From Conus ventricosus (Eukaryota > Mollusca > Gastropoda > Neogastropoda > Conidae): a DNA stretch of 64,000 nucleotides. The notes under the pieces were generated by a model that had not been told where the DNA came from, made no database searches, and saw only the letters and a program-made list of their open reading frames with translations. How positions within the stretch are numbered: the stretch's first letter is position 1; each line of letters starts with the position of its first letter. A program made the position numbers and the translations under genes. Below, piece after piece: positions 23,110 through 35,907 of this stretch. The stretch is from contig CM031611.1 in the NCBI GenBank assembly GCA_018398815.1, positions 45,788,525 through 45,852,524 of the forward strand, given 5' to 3'.

Positions 23110-23690
23110 GTGCACGGACCGAATTTGGCTAAGCTGAGCGAGGTTTCCCGACTTAGTCCGCTGCGCTTACTTCAGTTGTTTGTTCTACTTCGATTTCCGC
23201 TTTCGAACCCTCGGCAGCGAAGAATTACAGGCCGACTTCTCGACAGTAAAACCCGGGCTTCTGAAAAAAAGACATTCCGGACAGCGCGAACACTCGTCCG
23301 ACCGTTTTAGAAAAATGTCTTATATTGCTGCGGAGAGGACATCGGGCCAGGGCTCCATTTTGGGGTCACAGGAAATACGAGGACTCTGGCGGGGTCTACC
23401 CTGCGACCCAAAGGGGGCACGAGCGGAACTTTTGGTAAAGGGCCTTACGGTTGAGAAACACATCGTTACAGGTATCCAACACGAATCCTTTCATTCTGCG
23501 TGGAGACTCGGGGGAGGAAAAACCCACTACTAAAGTAGGATAGAAACAATATCCCTATTTCTGTTGCCGAGTCAGAAATAGAACACGCCTTAACTAAGGT
23601 TGGGTGTGAGTTAAGGTCTGCGGTCCAAAAATGGGAGAGCAAGAGGGTAGTGACACAAAAAGATTCTTGACTGGGGCCCAATTGGTTTTT
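23110..23690 (+). pseudogene. LINE-type retrotransposon ORF1-like fragment, cut by the assembly gap
   Basis: Collinear pieces in shifting frames read ARAELLVKGLTVEKHIVT, then NPFILRGDSGEEKPTTKV, then PISVAESEIEHALTKVGCEL, and finally RFLTGAQLVF at the edge of the Ns. The layout (a short RRM-like unit with ELL-KG-TV-KH-V, a linker with a P-T-K-V strand, then a second unit with PISV-SEIE-AL-K-G) resembles nucleic-acid-binding ORF1/gag-like proteins of invertebrate non-LTR elements. At least three frameshifts occur in under 400 bp. The downstream part, where zinc knuckles would be expected, falls in or beyond the gap. Confidence 0.45.
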
Positions 23691-23790
23691 NNNNNNNNNN
23701 NNNNNNNNNNNNNNNNNNNNNNNNNNNNNNNNNNNNNNNNNNNNNNNNNNNNNNNNNNNNNNNNNNNNNNNNNNNNNNNNNNNNNNNNNN
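23691..23790. other. Assembly gap, 100 N
   Basis: Exactly 100 undetermined bases, a conventional placeholder for a gap of unknown size. I saw no overlap between the flanks here, unlike the second gap. Confidence 0.99.
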
Positions 23791-26700
23791 GGTTATCTGT
23801 TTGCTTTGTTTTTGTTTCGTATATTTTTGTTCATTCCGATAGTTTTGTTTTTTAATCACAAACAGTGTTTCCTTGATACATATCGTTTCCGGTTCTTCAC
23901 CACCATTTTGTAACGAGAGGAAAACGCGAGGACATTTCTATCGCATCTTCTCAAAAGCTTTTCCTAATTCTGTGTTCATTGAGCTATAAAAAAGGTTAGT
24001 ATTTATCTGGTTCGTGTATTTATGTTCTAGCGTAAGATTGATTTTCTGAACATGAAACTGGTGTCTTGCAATGTTATTTAACTCGATTAGTCGCAACCCA
24101 ATGGACAGGTTTGTCCCTCAAATCACACGATTTTCGGCAATTGAAATAAAATCATAAAAAGTCACCTACTTTACCTAGGAGCATGTAACATACACCATTG
24201 GATAGAAGAAACAATTTATTTATCAAAAATGCTTTCCTCGAGTGAGGAATCCACACAGTTATGATGCAAGTATCCAAAATGATACACATTTGCAGAAAAC
24301 ACAACTTTTTGTGCACACTGTAATCCACTTCTTCATCCTCTCTATCCTCCCAGTCCCACACAAGTTTTAATTTAGGTACACTTCTGAGCTCTTGACGTTA
24401 CCAGAAGAGAACATCGTTTTTATGATAATTGCTTAATAACACAATAATTTTACCACAAAATGCTTGATCCCCCCCTCCCCGCCTCCTTAAGTCCAAATCT
24501 TGCCAAGTAATTACTATCGAAACAGTTGAGTTGTTGGCCTGCGCTTGTTTTTTTCCCCATACTATTAGATTGTTCGTCTATGTATTTGTCTGACTTGATT
24601 CAAGTTTAAAAGGCTGTGCCAGTCTTGAATAAAGTTACTTGTGTTAGGTTTCCTTATGGGAGCAAACGTTACCCCACTTGTTTACTGTTTATTATTTACT
24701 GTTCCCTGCCTCATTTCATTTCCAATTTTTTAGGTTGTTTCTGGCGCACTCAAGCCTTGGAGAGCCATGCCATGATGGTTTAGGCGATTTGTATGTTTCC
24801 AGTGTATTCTACATTTTTATAATTTGTAAAGATTTCTTGTGACACTTAAAAGAAAAGCTTGTTTTTGTAGAAAGTAAAGTTCACAAAAATTTTTGCGAAC
24901 AATTTCATCGCATATGTTTGTTTGAAAAAAGGTAATGTCGGGGCTTGATTACTCTTCGCTCTCAGAAATTACAATTTCTGCCTAACGGGAGCTTCAATTT
25001 TTTACTCATTGGTCTCTTGGGGGGGTTGGCAGGTCTGGGTTTTTTTTGTTTTTTGTTTTAAATTTCCCTCTGATTTGGAGTCCACGTAATGCTGTTACCA
25101 CAAACATTTTAAAAGCTCTTGTCAGAGCTGTGTTTTGCACAGTTGTTTCCAATCTATGGCTTTAATCAACGAGCTGTAGTAATAATGCTGAGGTGTTTTC
25201 ACTGAATGCTGGTCCAGGCTGTCTTCACTGTGGTATTGTCAGTACCCAAGGTAACAGCATTAGAGTGTCACACTAAATGCAGGTATCTACTCCAAAACTT
25301 TAAAATAGTTTTCATCTCTTTTGTGTCTGTGGCTGGTACTTTAGTACTTTTGTTTTAATTACAGCTTTTTTTTTAAACAATTACTGACACTATGGTGTCA
25401 CAGTGAAATGCTGTTACTTTTCTGGAACAGTAACTTCTATCGCACAAAATTTGAAGATATGAATCACTTGCTGTGTTTTGATGTCTACAGAATCGTTATC
25501 ATTTGGCTCTTTTAAAATTGCTGAATATATGGCATTTATTACAAAATTTGAAACGGGCCATTTTCCGCTTTCGGGTCCCAACAGTGAACTACTTTACTTT
25601 CTTACCGGGATGACCATCTGTAAGTGTTATTTAGTTAGTTAAAAAAAAAAACATTTAAAGTAGTAGGGGCCCAGCCAAAGCAGCCCCTCTGTCATCAAAT
25701 GGTACTGCACACCGATTTTGTCGTTTTCCATGCACCCTTAAGCTCTTATTCTTGCATGTTGTGTTTTGAAGGGTTTATGTCAAAATAAAGTTCATATTTC
25801 CTCTTTTGATGAGTTCATTTGAAGTATGAATGTTTTGTGACGAAATAAATATAAAGAGAGAATGAGGTGTGTGACCCGCTTACTTCCGTCGCGTGTCCGG
25901 CGCTCGCGGCCAAATTTTCGGTCAAGTCAATTTTGACCAGGGGCACTTTCTTAACAAATATTGAAGAGTACAGAAACGCACATCCCTATATGAGGTACCA
26001 AAATAAAGGGAATTTAATGTAGAATTTTACTGTCAGAGGGGAAATTCAAAACACTGTAAAATGAAAATACGGGACGAAGTTTTTGTAACATTTCAGGAAA
26101 TTTTGACGAATTTCGGATAAAAAACCGATCACAGACCATGTTTCCCTGTACTCATAATGAAGTATAGACCGTACCCTTTCGACTGATGTACAAGGTTTAT
26201 GTATTCATTGCCTGTCCTAGTCAATTCAGTCATTCAAACGAGTGACCCGCGGACCAAATTGTGTCTGCACGTAAACCTTCAAAACGAAAGATAAACAACA
26301 TCTACTCGAACTTCGAAGAAAAGATCTCAGAATTTTTTCGCAAGGAAATGGGTAAGAATCGCAACACATCGCACAGAATTGATGTTTTGGTGTATTGATA
26401 TCATTCTTCTTTATTTGTTTTCATTTGATTAAAAGATATTTCCCAAAACGTCAGAGGGCATGTAAATGACTCAAATACAAATTCTCTTTTTGACTCGGTT
26501 TCATTCACTTATTTTTACAAAGTGTACGTATAAATGACATTTTCATCTTAGTAATATAAGTCATCAGGGTTATGTTTTATCTTACTTTTATATTATTTTC
26601 CATTTTCACATTCGTGGTTTAGGTGAGAAAACAACAAAAAAAAGTGAACAATCGTGTTTTGCGAGGGAAAATTAAAGGGAAGTAACTAACTCAACCTGTC

Positions 26701-27040
26701 ATCCCAAAAACACGATCGCTTCAAAGTTTTCAATATCATGATGAAAATTCTCTTAATTGCTATTGATAAATGGATCATACAACGCAATTTTCTTGGTTAA
26801 GCCCGTTTATTCAAATGCAGACAAAAAGTCTCGGATCAATGAAGCTTTTTGGGTTTTTTCCAGTAGTGCTGAGTAGGCCTGAAACCCAATTTTAATTATC
26901 TGGGGAAATTATTCTCCCTGAAAAGGCATATTGAAAATGATTCTCAATGTTTACCATTACTATCAATTTTAATGTTTCAGTATTTATGTCAACAGGGATC
27001 CTCTGTTTTATGCAGTCAAATGCATTTTTAGTCTGGTGAA
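23791..27040. other. No gene recognised
   Basis: AT-rich DNA with short ORFs only. Nothing coding, no tRNA-like T-arm and no transposon terminus was recognised. A CT-rich block at about 24,470 and poly-A/T runs are the only visible structures. Confidence 0.5.
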
Positions 27041-27059
27041 AATTGCACACGTGCACAAA

Positions 27060-27303
27060 ACACAACACACACACACACACACACACACACACCACACAAC
27101 ACCCACACACACACACAACAGAGGCTGGCACATAAAGGCAGACACCACTGCGCAAAAAAGGATGCCATAACATATTTACACATACACCTCTCTGTTTTCC
27201 TGCCTGAATTCGTAATATCCTATGTGAAGCGCACGCATGTGCAAGCACACACACACATACACACACACACACACACACACCACCCACACACACACACACC
27301 CCA
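27060..27303 (+). repeat. Two (CA)n microsatellites
   Basis: CA runs at about 27,062-27,118 and 27,246-27,302 are separated by about 130 bp of ordinary sequence. The 197-codon minus-strand ORF over this interval is made mostly of repeat-encoded Cys-Val and is not a credible gene. Confidence 0.9.
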
Positions 27304-28020
27304 CTCCACATTTTTTCTTGTCTGTTTTGTTTTTTCCCTTGAGCACACAAAATATGTAAACAATTGTGTGTGTGTCTGTGTTGTGGAGGGGGAGTTTGGG
27401 AAAACTGACTCGGAGAAGTACATACATCGAAGAAGACCATTGTAAAGTTTATGAATGGAAATGTGAACTTACTTGCATAAACCATTAGTGTCAGTTTGTG
27501 AATAGAAACATCTAATTAATTGCAAAAATATTCATAATATAGGTTGCCAAGGAAATAATGTGTAACTGTTTTGCTAAAATATAATTATATGTACATGTGC
27601 TTTTTGAAAAAAAAACAGTACTGATCAGTCATGAAAATGTCCAAAGTGTGGAGCATAAAGTATTAAACATACATGCACACTCATTCAGTGTTATTTGCAA
27701 TAAATTTATTTCAGCTTAAAGAAATTAAATGCAAATTTACTTGCATGCACAAAGAACTTATGTACGCTTAGTTTGATGTGTACTTACTCTGTTGAAACAC
27801 AAATGCTTAAATCAGTTGTACTAAATACAGCTAGTGTTTCTATATGCTGAAATGTCATTAGACTTAAAATATGCCTTTTTTCCTGCTGCCTTTTTGCGAT
27901 GGTCCAGTGTTCACTAGACTACGATCTGTTTTCCTTGCTTCCGGCAGAAAAAAAGAGCAGTATGGCTCGAAGAATTTAGATCAATGAAATAGTGAGGCAG
28001 ATGCAAGTTCACAGGGGACC
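27303..28020. other. No gene recognised
   Basis: AT-rich intergenic sequence with no recognisable coding or RNA signal. Confidence 0.5.
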
Positions 28021-28379
28021 ATGTGCACTGCAGCTGATGTCAACCGTTTGTGCTCAGTATCGCACACGCAAAGGTGGGCTGCAGCACTAAGAGCTGACAT
28101 TCAGTCCACAGGTGGTTCTTGGAAAAAAATCTCCACTCCTGTGATTGGGGGGTACAGACCAGGTGGTGGGGTGCAGACTCAAAGCTTTTTAGCAGAAAAT
28201 TCTGGCATATACCTCCAATCCTACTTCTAGCTGCAGTCCTGCTAGTGGCTGACACCCTGAAAATTGACGACCCGCTGTTCCTCCTGCAGATGATTGTGTA
28301 CCTCCTGCTGCTGCAGCCAACTTCCAACCTGCTACAGCTGTTGAAGTAAATCAGCCGCACCAAATTCTCCAAATCCTCC

Positions 28380-28890
28380 AGATCTTGCTCTGCTCCCGTC
28401 CCCCCCCAAAGGAAACGCTGGTCGTCATTGTGGCCATGGTCCTGCTCCACCATCCTCAAAGAACCCCGGAGCCTTCGGGTGCTGCTCAACGCCCGTCTTC
28501 TGAATCTTTCAACTGTGCAAATTCCCATGGTGATGGACCCCCAGTCATCTTTCACAAGTACCCGTTTGGCAAGTTGGGAGATTTGGTTGCTGTCCATTAC
28601 AATGACGATTCTACATCGGTGGGAAATTGTTGAAGTCATCTCTCCAGAAGGGGTAAAATCAAGTCATGGAGAAGTGCAGCATTAGGAAGACAGCCCGTTG
28701 CTTGGCCCCAAAATTGCAGACAAAAGGAAGGTCCATAGAAACTTTGTGTTTGCTGTGGGAAGGACATCAGCATTGCTCCCATTCATCTTCAGGCAGAACA
28801 TAGACGTTGAAACCATGGATTTGCTCATGAAGAAGCTATGGTTCAAAGCTTTTTTGGTAGACATTTTTGTGCTTTGTCACACCTGAAACC
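28380..28890 (+). pseudogene. Degenerate coding relic with a Tudor-like pattern, unidentified
   Basis: In the plus strand, KLGDLVAVHYNDD (about 28,572-28,610) is followed in another frame by EIVEVISPEGVK, and later by a WPKIAD-like block and a hydrophobic tail, LLMKKLWFKAFLVDIF. A charged-hydrophobic pattern of G-x-V-A-V-x-Y-D followed by G-x-I-V-E-V and then a W-P block occurs in small beta-barrel (Tudor-like) modules of uncharacterised invertebrate proteins. At least two frameshifts interrupt it and no intact ORF exists. Function unknown; it could equally be part of an unlisted transposon. Confidence 0.28.
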
Positions 28891-29965
28891 TACCTCAGAG
28901 GGGCAAAGACATCAGAAAGTGTACTGTATAGCCTCTGTTATTCAAAGTCACCAATTATGTACCTTCAATAGCTGAGGCGTGACATTTCTTCTGTTTTATA
29001 ATTTTTTCTCTTCAGATAATGGCAAGAAGCTGTACTGAAATTGACTTCAGTGCACTTCAAAAAGTAAATGCAACCATAGGCACTAGTGTTTTATGTAAAA
29101 AATCCCATGTTACGGTCATTTTTTTCCCAAAAATTTTTTTCTAACTGAAAATATGAAAAATTTAAATAAAATATTTTGAAACAGGGAAATCTGGTAAATA
29201 TTACATGATCTGACATGTTAAAAAACTGGTTTTTTTTCTTATTACTGATTTTATGAAAGGAAACACATCTCCAAATAGAAAAACACTAAGTTTTAGACAA
29301 CTTCCTATTGATTCTGTCTTCAGAACTTGCACATGCTTGACATTACGGGATTTCAGGTCATCTGACGGCCATTTTGAAACGGTTAAAAACTGGTAATATT
29401 TGGAGAAAAAAAAAAGTAATTTCATGTACTTATTGGAATCATCAACATACATCACAGTACCAAATTTTGAGGCAATATCTGGAGTGGTTTAAAAGTTATG
29501 ACAGTTTATTGTATATTTGTTGTTAATATGGTCCGTCGCTGCACTTTTGCACATTTTTAGCAAAGTAAGCCTCCATATTTTATAATTTTGAACTCCTATG
29601 TGCCTACAAAAAAAAGGACTTACACTTTCATGTTTAGTACACTGGAACAATGAAAGAAAATATGAGCCTCAAATGTTTTTGTTAAAATTACAGAGCCTCA
29701 AAAATGGGTTTGAATGTGCAAATGTGACATTTTTTCAAACATGAAAATAGTCATTTTTGGCTTGTCGCTGAAGATAAGCTATGTCTCCTATTGGTATGTG
29801 TATTTGTTTTACTGTAAGTACATGTTGAGGTCTGCAAGTTTATTAAAAAATCAGCAGTGTGTTTTGTGTTGTTTGGCTGCTCCAGGTCTTGAAAATTGCT
29901 CCAAATCGCCATTTTGACTAACATTTTGGAGTGTCAAATTTTTTAAATTTACAATATTCTCTGGA
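28891..29965. other. No gene recognised
   Basis: AT-rich sequence with short ORFs; nothing recognised. It leads into the duplicated segment that starts near 29,970. Confidence 0.5.
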
Positions 29966-30479
29966 ATAAATAAGGTGAACAGTAATTTTTGTTTTTTTTT
30001 TTGTTTCTTTTGAAAATGTCTATTAGAAAAAGACAAAAATAACATTTATATACAGCAAGAATATTTTTGGCTGCCCCTACCTACTAAAAGAAAAAGAAAG
30101 TTACTGTTAGTAGAATAGAAAGGTCATGAAACTTTCAAACTGTGTAGAAAAATAGAGTTATTGGGGGGGAAAATATTAAACTTCCTACTTCATCTTTCAT
30201 CTTCAAGAACAGGTTTAAAAATATCTTCTTTTTTTTCCAAAACCAAAATTTACATGGCAGATGTACAGTAATTTTATTGTATCCAGGGAAGCACAATGTT
30301 TTAAAATCATCTTTTCACTCAAAATAAATCAAGAAATGTCTATATTTTTTATGCATTTTTAGCCTATAGAGTACTTTATGATCTTCTGATATTGACACCA
30401 ACACAAATGAAAAAAAACTACTATACCATTACACTATGTTCACACTGGCTTGCTTGCAATTACTATAAGCAAATAATTT

Positions 30480-30790
30480 TGGAAAATTTGAAAATGAAAG
30501 CATGTTTGTCACACAAGATGGTCAGGGTGAAGAGGTGGAAGAAAAGGCTTTCCCACCTTCATCATGGTCTTGCTGTTTAGCGGCGCTTCAGATGGTCACT
30601 TTTGTCCACCCAAGCCATGCTCTGAATGTTGTCCTGGACAACGAGGGGTTTTCTGAACTGCCCACAGGTTATGGGCACATCTGTCATGGTGTGGGGGTTG
30701 ACCTTGGTGGTGATGATATGGACTGGCTTACTATCCATCCGCTGCAGAACAGCAGCAGCACCTGACACACCAGCACAATAAATCATTATC
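30480..30790 (-). pseudogene. piggyBac-like transposase, C-terminal relic (copy 1)
   Basis: The minus strand reads DSKPVHIITTKVNPHTM, then IQSMAWVDKSDHLKRR, then in another frame LFFHLFTLTIL with F-I-F-K after it. Known piggyBac transposases have, in this order, an S/D-K-x-V-x-x-x-S-T block, a short proline-rich linker, the N-x-x-M-G-G-V-D-x-x-D-x-L signature and a W-W-K-x-x-F-F-H-x-L-D-x-x-x-x-N helix. The match covers about 100 residues at the end of the catalytic region. The ORF is broken twice. It may derive from a transposon or an exapted PGBD-type gene; the AG just before the match (near 30,768) would suit a splice acceptor, but this is not established. Confidence 0.55.
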
Positions 30791-31062
30791 TATCTAAAAT
30801 GCTTTTCTTTATATTTTACTCACCCATGCTGTCCCATGAAAATATAAAAACATGTCAATATGCTATGATTATGATTGTCAATACTTTCAGTTTCATACAT
30901 GTGTGTGTGTGTGTGTACACAGATACATGTGTTAGTGAAAAAATAAAAAAAACATAAACAGTAACAGGATGAAAGCATCATAAAATGTACACACACCTTG
31001 CTGGAAAGCCTGGACTTGACCACTTAGTGACAGATGATGCGTTTTCAGCTGAAAAAACTGGA

Positions 31063-31084
31063 GGGGGGGGGGGGGGGGGGGGGG
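31063..31084 (+). repeat. Poly-G run, about 22 bases (copy 1)
   Basis: A pure G run between the two piggyBac-like relics. The same run is about 46 bases long in copy 2 (37,425-37,470). Runs of this length are hard to call, and the difference is better read as assembly noise than as biology. Confidence 0.95.
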
Positions 31085-31289
31085 TGGCATTCTTGTGATG
31101 TGAGTAAGCCATGTTCACCAGGTGAAAGGTGGCAAAGCAGAAACAAATCGAAAGTCTTGATGCCAGTTCTGTATCATGAACTGCACAAACTCTTCCTCTG
31201 TCATGTCTGGCACATGCTCACCTCTCTGCTCGGCTGTGCTGTGCAGTCGTTATCACCACCACCCTCTTACCCAGTCACTCACCTCAGCT

Positions 31290-31435
31290 ATCAGTGCTGC
31301 CAGTTTAGTTCAGAATCTGAACGTCCTCACCTCCACTTTCAATAAAAATCCTCATTACTGTTGTCAAAGTCTTCCTCAGCGACAGTATGTGAATCTACTG
31401 TCTGAGGCAAGTCTAACACGTTAAGAGTGTGGAAC
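31290..31435 (-). pseudogene. Acidic N-terminal relic, probably of the same piggyBac-like gene (copy 1)
   Basis: The minus strand encodes EEDFDNSNEDFY followed, in a second frame, by a further acidic stretch (SGGEDVQILN). Acidic N-termini of this kind precede the DDE domain in piggyBac transposases, and the orientation agrees with the C-terminal relic 0.5 kb away. The catalytic core between them is missing, since only about 500 bp separate the two parts. Confidence 0.35.
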
Positions 31436-31449
31436 ACTGTAACGACTTT

Positions 31450-33676
31450 TGCTGTCGAGTAACACTGAGCAGATATACTATTGTTGACATGCATTGAACA
31501 CATGGACAGTGTCTTGCATTATATTGCAAAAACACCATGTGGCTTGCTCACTCAGTGAAAATGTATGTGCAACCATTGGTTGCTTTCGAAAAGGGTAAGG
31601 TCAATGAATATTCTAATTAGACTAACACGTCATCTGCAAGGTGGGTGCCAGCCCAAAAATTCAAATCGTACAAAAGCCCTGACCTTTGTCTGGAGGGGGG
31701 GGGGGGCTTCATCCCAAGAGAGTTAAGGACAAGATACACTTGCAGACTGAACTCTGCATATTTCATGGCAGTTGTTGTCGTTGGCAAGAGTGTGTGGTTC
31801 TATGTGTGGGCTGTTTTTAGTCACTCTCTCAGCTCTGGTTCTGCGTGAACATCCCAGTTCTTTGTGTGGTGCTCCCCTGAAGTGGGAATGTGGCTGCCCA
31901 CGTGGTGGGGTAAACGAAAGCAGTCACACGCATAATGTTCTCATCCCCAGCTGATGCATTTGTACCATAGTGTTCAAGTACTTCGGCTGTTCAGATGATC
32001 CCTGGAGTCTCTTAGCCAGGGTACAGCAACAACTGTGTGGTGTTGGTCAGCCAATGGTGGGCATCGGTTTCCTTTGCCTCTTCCCCCCTCAAAGGCCTGT
32101 CTTCAGTGCCACCAGGTGGCCTTCTTCATGCTCAGGTGGCAATCGTCCTGTGCCATGTTGGGCCAGCTCAAAGAGGGAGCAGGACGAAACTTGCTGGAGC
32201 GCTGCATGAATCTGTTCTATGGTCCACACAGACTGCGGCTGAGCAGCCAGTATTGTAGCCCAACCCCTAGAGGGGCGCACCCATGCCCACACCTCAAAAG
32301 CATGGTATCCCAGGCCACGGTAATTGTAGTTAGGCAGCACTCCATCACCGATTGCCCCACATCTCTAGGAGCTATCCCCAGGCGACACGGGCTAGACCCA
32401 CCATCACCCTTACGGCTGGGTTTGCTCTCCCTTGGTGTTCGCTGCTATGTCATCTCGCAGGAAATTCCACTCTTTTCCCTGTATCCCTTCCTTTTTTAAG
32501 GGTTTGTGCTGTTATGATTCTCTTCTTCCACTGCTGGCTTCTTTCAAAAACTTGGAATGGGAGTTGCCAAGTTTTGTCCTTGGTTTGACCCCTGTTAGCC
32601 TGACCTCATGTCCAGATCCAGTGTCTGAGTTTGTCTGGCCATCCTAGAATTGTGTGCTTACATGAGAGTGTGCTGTGCACAAATTCCAGTGTTTTCTGTG
32701 GGAGTGGAGGGCGATGCATGTCGTTTCCTTTTTGTGCCGATTCCAAGTCAGGCTGGCAGTGCAGGCAGTGCTTTTCTCCAGTTGCATTGGAGTTTTGCGT
32801 TTTGTACTGCCCAGAATGTGGACAGGATGTGGACAGATTCCAAGAGATTGACTTGGAAGAAATCAGTCGGTGCTCAACCTCATGGCAGCAGCAACCTTGG
32901 TGAGGCTGTGCTGTTTACTGTGCTGCACACGTAATACTGTTAAACGCTTGGGGCTCTCAAGCACAACTTTGCGCAGGTGACGCCAGTGATTCAGAACGAA
33001 CTGATGAGATGAGTGTTGAGTGTTTCTCAAGTGCATAAGTTGAGGGAAAACAGGAAGGAAATGAATTGAAATGCATCTGGTACAGCGTCATGGAAAATGT
33101 ACATGTCCTGAGAAGGAGTAATGACTGTCTGCATCATTTAGTTAACTTTTGATGCTAGATTATTAGTAAATGTTTAAAATACTGCCATGATTACAGAATG
33201 ATGAAAAGCTATTTAGTCATGGATGTGCAAGACCTGAAAAAGAGTGGAAGAGTTGCTTTATGTCAAGTCATGGGTCTGCCATATAACAGTAAATGAGTAA
33301 TCAGCTAATTTGTAGGAGAGAGAGAGGAATAAAAACCATAAAATACTTAGGGAAGAGAGAGAGGGAGAGAGAGAGAGGGAATTTTTATCTTCAAATATGA
33401 TAACCAAATGTAAAATGACTCGGAAATTTCAGGGAGTAGCTGGAAAAACTTGGCAGCAGTGGAGTGATGCATAAACTTGATTGCCAGAATTTCGAGTTTG
33501 CTGGTGTTTGTTAATGCGTGCTTTTATGGTATGGGTCTGTCCTTTTGCTACAGTCCAGTATACGATGAGTTGTGATCATCAACAATACTACTAAGCTTAA
33601 GAGGCCACCATCACAACTTATAACTGAATGAAATAAAGAAAGATCGTCAAGATCAAATTATCCTGAAATTTATTTT
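31450..33676. other. Unassigned sequence (copy 1; repeated at 37,815-40,003)
   Basis: No intact gene was recognised. Plus-strand ORFs of 80-150 codons (for example 32,035-32,499) have no recognisable motif, and their frames are not conserved between the two copies. A GA-rich tract lies at 33,316-33,380. Confidence 0.5.
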
Positions 33677-34407
33677 GTTTTAATTACACATACTATACCG
33701 TGGCTCACTAATGCAATAAGCGGCAGCAATTTGCTATCCCTGCCTCGTATACAATAAAGTCCGTACGGACAACAAAACCCTTGAAAGGGCCTTGTGCCTT
33801 GCGCATGCTCAGAACCATCCTCTTTTCTCGGCAGCCATTTTCCCGTTAAGCCGCGTGTACACGAGCAGCTAAGTATTTTTTTACTTTTCTCGCAATCGAT
33901 CGATTGTTGTTGCTGTTCTTTGGTGTCCTTGCTTATGTTTTCACTTAAGGGAGAAACGTACGTGAAGCGATTGGGTGGTAAGGCGAGAGTGAAGAAGATT
34001 TCGTCTTTCGATTCCTGCATCTCGCCAGCAGGTTCTTTGTCTATAGCCGCGCCAAAACCTCCTCTCCCCTTCAGCGTCACTTTCTCTCTATTCTTCTTCT
34101 CCCAAGGGTTCACTTCAACTCAGCTGCGGTTCTGTTGTTGTGACAGCGAGCTCTTTCTCGCAACCCACAATTTGTGACGATGATCGGCTCAGCTGCGGTT
34201 CTGTCGATCCCGTCCCTTTGTCCCCTCACGGCGAGCGACTCAGCTGCGGTTCTGTCGTTCCCGTGACTGCATCTTGTGTTCAGTTCAGCTGCGGTTCTAC
34301 TGCACACAGTTCGGTTTCCATGGCAGAACCGAAGATGCATGAGCCCCCAACAACGGAGGCTCCGGGATGGGGCACTGAGGCAGACTTCTCGTCTACCTCT
34401 CCCTCTC

Positions 34408-35418
34408 CAGGGTTCGTACAGAGTCCTGGAAGTCTGGAAAAAGTATGGAAAAATGAAAAAAAACCATTTCCAGGGCTGGAAAATTCTTGGAATTTTGTAA
34501 TTTGTGGCCATGGGTCTGGAAAAGTCCTGGAATTTTGTAAAAGATGTGCAAACTTTTTCATGATGTCGAATTTTGCTTTGAAGTTTCTTTACAAAAACAT
34601 TGAAATGGAATAAAAACAGAAATTAAATCACGCACAATGATCGCAGTTTTCAGATTTCCTCTGGCCGGAGGTTTAGCAGACGATTACCAAGGGAGGTAAT
34701 TTGTAACTTCCTCAATTTTGATCAAATTACCTTCCTTGGTATTAACGCTCGCGACGTTTGTAAACTTTTTTTTAACTAGTTTTATTTTTAAATACTTTTT
34801 TTTCCTCCAACCAGTCTCTTACACACCATGCATAGTCGTATGTTCTCTTACAAATGGACATATTTTTGCTGATTTTAGTGTTTTGGCATTTAATACAGAG
34901 AGTCTGAGTTTGTTAATGTTCTAATGTGTGTGTACTGGCACACTCACTCTGATAAAAACTGGAAAAAAAGAAATGGCAATTTGACTTTTCTCTGTTTAGG
35001 TTTGATGAAAAAATTATTGAAAACAAAGTTTTTTGTTTTTGTTTTCTTTGTACAAAAAAAAATTGTAAGTAATTTTTTTTTTCATCACCTTAACACAGAA
35101 AAATCAAACTGCCGTTTCTGTTTTCAATTTTTACTCCTTGAATTTTGTTCTTGGAAGTCTGTAGGAACCCTGTACATACACACACACACACACACCACAC
35201 ACACACCACACACACACACACATTGCTGTCTCTAACGCACTTGCTCTCTCTCTATCTTATCCAAAAAATTATGTCAAAATTTAAATACGGAATTGAATAG
35301 AGAGCACATTGGCTTGTAAGTACTCAGCCATGTTGAACATCCAAATTAAAATGAAAGGACAGTTAGAGGCCGCGAGGCCTAGTGTCCTAATTACCTGACC
35401 TGACCTGACCTGACCATA

Positions 35419-35489
<71 letters not shown>

Positions 35490-35610
35490 CCACAAACACA
35501 CACACACACACACTGTCTGTCTGTCACACACCTACACCCACACATGCGCGCACGCACTCACACTTTCACACACACCGTCTCTTTCTTTCTCACATACATA
35601 GACACATACA

Positions 35611-35660
<50 letters not shown>

Positions 35661-35907
35661 GTCTCCATGTCTCTGACTTTTTCACGCATGTGCGCGCACG
35701 CGCGCACACACACACACACTAATTTTTTGGTAAGTATTGAATGCCCTGCTATCATTAAAGCAGTTCTTTTCTGGTGTGTTTAGCATGGTAACACATACAG
35801 AGGTGCACGCACACACACATTCTGGGGTCTGGAAAAATTATGAAAAGCCCTGGAAAAAGTCTGGAAAAAGTATGGAATTTTGTTTGGTCACATCTGTATG
35901 AACCCTG
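34408..35907 (+). mobile_element. Non-autonomous DNA transposon nested in DIRS gag (copy 1)
   Basis: Same element as 40,724-42,227, exactly 1,500 bp here, with CCTCTC at 34,402-34,407 and 35,908-35,913. An internal inverted terminus (ending CCCTG at 35,172) suggests a composite or nested structure of two related elements. Confidence 0.7.
35178..35740 (+). repeat. (CA)n and (CT)n microsatellites inside the nested transposon (copy 1)
   Basis: CA runs at about 35,178-35,221, 35,428-35,512 and 35,703-35,720 and a CT run at about 35,612-35,655. The same tracts recur with different lengths at 41,490-42,045 in copy 2. ORFs over this interval are repeat-encoded. Confidence 0.9.

Noticed and set aside
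26892..27485. 197-codon minus-strand ORF
   Set aside because: Open mainly because of CA repeats; no recognisable motif and low-complexity composition.
28040..28639. 199-codon minus-strand ORF
   Set aside because: Overlaps the plus-strand protein-like pattern at 28.57 kb, has an arginine/serine-rich random composition and no motif.
31645..32934. Several 60-150 codon plus-strand ORFs, some Cys-rich
   Set aside because: Frames are not kept between the two assembled copies and no domain is recognisable.
33670..34113. 147-codon minus-strand ORF, repeated at 39,978-40,346
   Set aside because: It covers the inverted terminal repeat and leader of the DIRS element, and part of the same translation recurs from the opposite ITR near 46,9xx; not a gene.
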